Notes under the pieces: generated by a model
The model's database searches: none
What the model was told of the DNA's origin: nothing
Seen by the model: the letters and a program-made list of their open reading frames with translations, nothing else
Shown: positions 6,709 through 8,483 of the stretch, in pieces
How positions within the stretch are numbered: the first letter of the stretch is position 1
How the letters are laid out: every line of letters starts with the position of its first letter
Position numbers and translations under genes: made by a program
Assembly: GCA_047629215.1 (NCBI GenBank)
Contig: JBLHWO010000155.1
Coordinates: 1 to 8,483 of the forward strand
Direction of reading: 5' to 3'
Length of the DNA stretch: 8,483 nt
Source of the DNA: CANLBN01 sp047629215
GTDB taxonomy: Bacteria > Pseudomonadota > Gammaproteobacteria > Pseudomonadales > Cellvibrionaceae

Positions 6709-6776
6709 TTTTTTTCCGTTGAGTCAGTCACGAAATCGTACTTTTTTTGTATTTTGTTCAAAAAAAAACCTTTTTT
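6709..6776. promoter_or_regulatory. Phased A/T tracts in the divergent intergenic region
   Basis: The 233-nt region between the HzsA-like gene and the mono-haem gene has four homopolymer tracts: T7 (6709-6715), T7 (6742-6748), A9 (6760-6768) and T6 (6771-6776). Their centres are about 33, 19 and 10 nt apart, close to multiples of the helical repeat, which predicts intrinsic bending. Such bends often sit upstream of regulated promoters or bind nucleoid proteins of the H-NS type. Here the bend would lie between two divergent transcription units. Confidence 0.4.
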
Positions 6777-6812
6777 GTGAGGTTGTCGTCATACTCATCA
6801 TTACTTATTGGC

Positions 6813-6818
6813 TATAGT
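6813..6818 (+). promoter_or_regulatory. Candidate -10 box for the plus-strand cytochrome genes
   Basis: TATAGT matches five of six bases of the sigma-70 -10 consensus, about 40 nt before the first plus-strand ATG and downstream of the A/T-tract bend. No good -35 is present 16-19 nt upstream, so an activator would probably be needed. The predicted start near 6825 gives a leader of roughly 60 nt to ATG 6885. Confidence 0.3.
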
Positions 6819-6874
6819 ATGCTCAATAACAACATTCTAAAGCGGTAAAAGAATATGTCTAACTGCCTTCCCAA

Positions 6875-6881
6875 GAGAGAG
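6875..6881 (+). promoter_or_regulatory. Shine-Dalgarno deciding the start at 6885
   Basis: The purine run GAGAGAG ends 3 nt before ATG 6885; its core GAGAG (6875-6879) is 5 nt away. The earlier in-frame ATG at 6855 has only a weak AAAAG. This supports 6885 as the start of the mono-haem protein, in agreement with the signal peptide. Confidence 0.5.
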
Positions 6882-6884
6882 TTC

Positions 6885-8096
6885 ATGAAAACAGCGTGTT
6901 TATTTAGCACGCTTTTTTTTATCAGCTCTGGAGTCCATGCGGGCCCAACCGAACAAGCTAAACGAATTCACGAGCGCCTAACCGGTGTTATTCCCTCAGA
7001 GTCCGTTCTTGCGGATATGGTAACTTTGTTGGAGGGTGAGGATGGCGAGGGTGCAGCCATGCTTGCTATGGAGCATAAAGCATTTTATAGCGCTACCATT
7101 AAAAACTGGGCGGCACCCTGGACGAATCGCGAGCAGGATGTCTTTGTTCCGCTTAACGACTACACCGCTACGATTATTGCTTATGTAAAAGCCGAAAGCC
7201 CAACTCGTGATTTTCGAGAGATCCTTTATGGGAATCAAATTGGTTATTCGCCTGCGGCGGGTGTGCCAGCTTATTTAACGGTAAGAAAAGCACCTGACGA
7301 TGATACCGAAGACCACTACCAGTACTTAGAACGCAATGATCTTATCGATACGATTGTGTTGCAGCCACAATCTAACGTTTCCAGCGTCCCGCCAGCGGGA
7401 ATCATGACAACCCATGCTGCGGCCAAAGCCTTCTTTATTGATGGAACCAATCGCGCCATGCTACGTTACACCATGCTTAACCACATGTGCCGCGATTTAG
7501 AGCAGGTACACGATACCAGCCGCCCAGCCGATCGAATTCGTCAAGATGTTAGCCGCAGCCCCGGTGGAGATAGCAGTGAATTCTTGACTGGTTGTGTTGG
7601 TTGTCACAGCGGTATGGATCCTTTAGCCCAAGCCTTTGCTTATTATGATTACGACAATGACCTTGAAGATGAAAACGATGTTGCGCGTACGCCAAGTTAC
7701 AGTATCGTTCACACTCAGGGTCAAGTGAACTCTAAATATTCAGTAAACAATACCACTTTCGCCTATGGTTTCGTGACTACCAACGACCGCTGGGATAATT
7801 ATTGGCGAGCTGGCCCCAATTCGGTAATAGGTTGGAGTAATCCAAGTGAAAGAGAGGTTGGAGGTAATGGTGCGGAAAGTGTTGGCAGAGAGCTCGCAAA
7901 TTCAGAAGCCTTTGCTGTGTGCCAGGTTGAAAAAGTATTCAAAAATGTGTGTTTACGTGATCCGACAGTAAATGATGAAACCCAGTTAAGGTCTATGGTA
8001 AGCAACTTTAAGAGCTCGAGTGTGCATGATTATAGAATCAAACCGGTATTTGCTGAAGCGGCAGATTACTGCAAAGATCCACTACCCCTACTTTAA
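6885..8096 (+). CDS. Secreted mono-haem protein, DUF1588/DUF1585-like (planctomycete-type cytochrome relative)
   Basis: This is a periplasmic protein of 403 residues from ATG 6885. The signal peptide is MKTACLFSTLFFISSGVHA, with cleavage before GP. An in-frame ATG at 6855 would add ten residues before the signal. The N-terminal part (ERLTGVIPSESVLADM, AMEHKAFYSATIKNWAAPW) resembles DUF1592/DUF1549-like helices. VPPAGIMTTHAAAKAFF, RAMLRYTMLNHMC and TGCVGCHSGMDPLAQAFAYYDYD recall DUF1588, with haem motif C237-V-G-C240-H241. NSEAFAVCQVEKVF to the end recalls DUF1585. Proteins with these domains are usually much larger, so this is a compact, diverged form; the domain assignments are by eye. The role is presumably periplasmic electron transfer or a haem-dependent oxidative step; the substrate is unknown. 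The lipoprotein gene begins 13 nt after its stop, implying an operon, and the HzsA-like gene is divergent. Confidence 0.75.
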   Translation: MKTACLFSTLFFISSGVHAGPTEQAKRIHERLTGVIPSESVLADMVTLLEGEDGEGAAMLAMEHKAFYSATIKNWAAPWTNREQDVFVPLNDYTATIIAYVKAESPTRDFREILYGNQIGYSPAAGVPAYLTVRKAPDDDTEDHYQYLERNDLIDTIVLQPQSNVSSVPPAGIMTTHAAAKAFFIDGTNRAMLRYTMLNHMCRDLEQVHDTSRPADRIRQDVSRSPGGDSSEFLTGCVGCHSGMDPLAQAFAYYDYDNDLEDENDVARTPSYSIVHTQGQVNSKYSVNNTTFAYGFVTTNDRWDNYWRAGPNSVIGWSNPSEREVGGNGAESVGRELANSEAFAVCQVEKVFKNVCLRDPTVNDETQLRSMVSNFKSSSVHDYRIKPVFAEAADYCKDPLPLL

Positions 8097-8099
8097 TTC

Positions 8100-8103
8100 G
8101 GAG
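8100..8103 (+). promoter_or_regulatory. Shine-Dalgarno of the mono-haem lipoprotein gene
   Basis: GGAG stands 6 nt before ATG 8110, in the 13-nt gap after the upstream stop codon. This near-ideal spacing fixes the start of the partial lipoprotein gene. Confidence 0.65.
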
Positions 8104-8109
8104 ATTGAT

Positions 8110-8483
8110 ATGTTGTCGTTAAATCAGTTATCAGCTCCGGCTGCCAAAATTATCGGTTCAGTTTTGTTAACAACCTTATTATCTGCCTGTGGTGGATCTA
8201 GCGGTGGCAGCATTAGCGCGGGTACGCCCAATGCTTCTAATGAGAATGAGCCAACCAGTACTGCATCCGATACCATTAATTACGATGGTCCTGCGGCCAG
8301 AAGTGACCTGGCGCAACGCTACCGATCAGAAGTTTGGGCTAACCTCGCTCGCGAAACGCGTTGCGGTACTTGTCATGTGGTAGGCGGTGAAGGAACGACC
8401 GCTTTTGCAGACACATCGGATATAAACGTTGCTTATAGTCAAGCGCTGTCTCGTACTTTACTAGGCACGTCGGGTGGCGAATC
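8110..8483 (+). CDS. Mono-haem c-type cytochrome lipoprotein, N-terminal part (runs off right edge)
   Basis: The first 124 codons are visible. The lipoprotein signal peptide ends in lipobox L24-S25-A26-C27, followed by GGSSGG, so Gly at +2 predicts the outer membrane. A low-complexity Ser/Asn/Thr linker follows, then EVWANLARETRCGTCH with one haem-binding motif, C85-G-T-C88-H89, and VVGGEGTTAFADTSDINVAY. The segment CGTCH...FAD..D.N.AY is one I associate with cytochrome-like heads of larger proteins that may carry LamG or similar sugar-binding domains downstream. That part is outside the window, so the full function cannot be named. The gene has an excellent ribosome binding site and follows the mono-haem gene by 13 nt, so the two are almost certainly co-expressed. 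An overlapping frame at 8189-8383 is not coding: the lipobox and CXXCH are in the frame given here. Confidence 0.85.
   Translation, partial: MLSLNQLSAPAAKIIGSVLLTTLLSACGGSSGGSISAGTPNASNENEPTSTASDTINYDGPAARSDLAQRYRSEVWANLARETRCGTCHVVGGEGTTAFADTSDINVAYSQALSRTLLGTSGGE

Noticed and set aside
6808..6823. Sigma-54 promoter (TTGGC...TGCT) before the plus-strand genes
   Set aside because: GG and GC are 9 nt apart instead of 10 and the flanking consensus is poor. The overlapping TATAGT explains the sequence better.
8189..8383. Plus-strand reading frame of 64 codons
   Set aside because: It overlaps in another frame the lipoprotein gene starting at 8110, which has a strong Shine-Dalgarno, lipobox and CXXCH.

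Overview
The window looks like chromosomal DNA of a gammaproteobacterium, probably marine (Cellvibrionales-like, by family composition). This is an inference from a PilZ gene, envelope beta-barrels and c-type cytochromes at moderate GC, not a taxonomic test. Nothing marks it as mobile: no transposase, integrase, tRNA, rRNA or CRISPR repeats are visible. Every gene except the edge PilZ gene encodes an exported protein, so this is an envelope and periplasm locus.

Minus strand, read from right to left: (1) a large lipoprotein related to hydrazine synthase alpha subunit (HzsA-related), with a beta-propeller and two CXXCH haem motifs (6621-3814); (2) an SH3b domain fused to a small beta-barrel (3750-2971); (3) an outer-membrane beta-barrel of the OMP_myx_plus type (2840-2175); (4) a TlpA-like thioredoxin with WCGPC (2161-1646); (5) a tiny DUF4266 lipoprotein ending in GGGCGCN (1635-1411); (6) a DUF3570 outer-membrane barrel (about 1403-195); (7) the start of a PilZ protein running off the left edge (126-1). 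Genes 3 to 6 are packed tightly, with gaps of about 13, 10 and 7 nt, and look like one transcription unit. Gaps of 63 and 130 nt separate genes 1, 2 and 3.

Plus strand: across a 233-nt divergent intergenic region rich in A/T tracts lie a short secreted mono-haem protein resembling the C-terminal parts of planctomycete-type cytochrome proteins (DUF1588/DUF1585-like; 6885-8096) and, 13 nt later, a lipoprotein with one CXXCH (8110 onward), cut by the right edge. Strong Shine-Dalgarno spacing suggests these two are co-transcribed.

Working model (inference): the divergent halves form one envelope redox system. Three c-type cytochromes (HzsA-like lipoprotein, soluble mono-haem protein, mono-haem lipoprotein) sit beside a cassette of barrels, a TlpA thioredoxin and a small Cys-Gly-Cys lipoprotein. 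The cassette SH3/barrel - barrel - TlpA - DUF4266 - DUF3570 has, to my knowledge, no established function. It is the best candidate here for an undescribed system: possibly an outer-membrane assembly in which TlpA manages cysteines of the DUF4266 tail or of the cytochromes.
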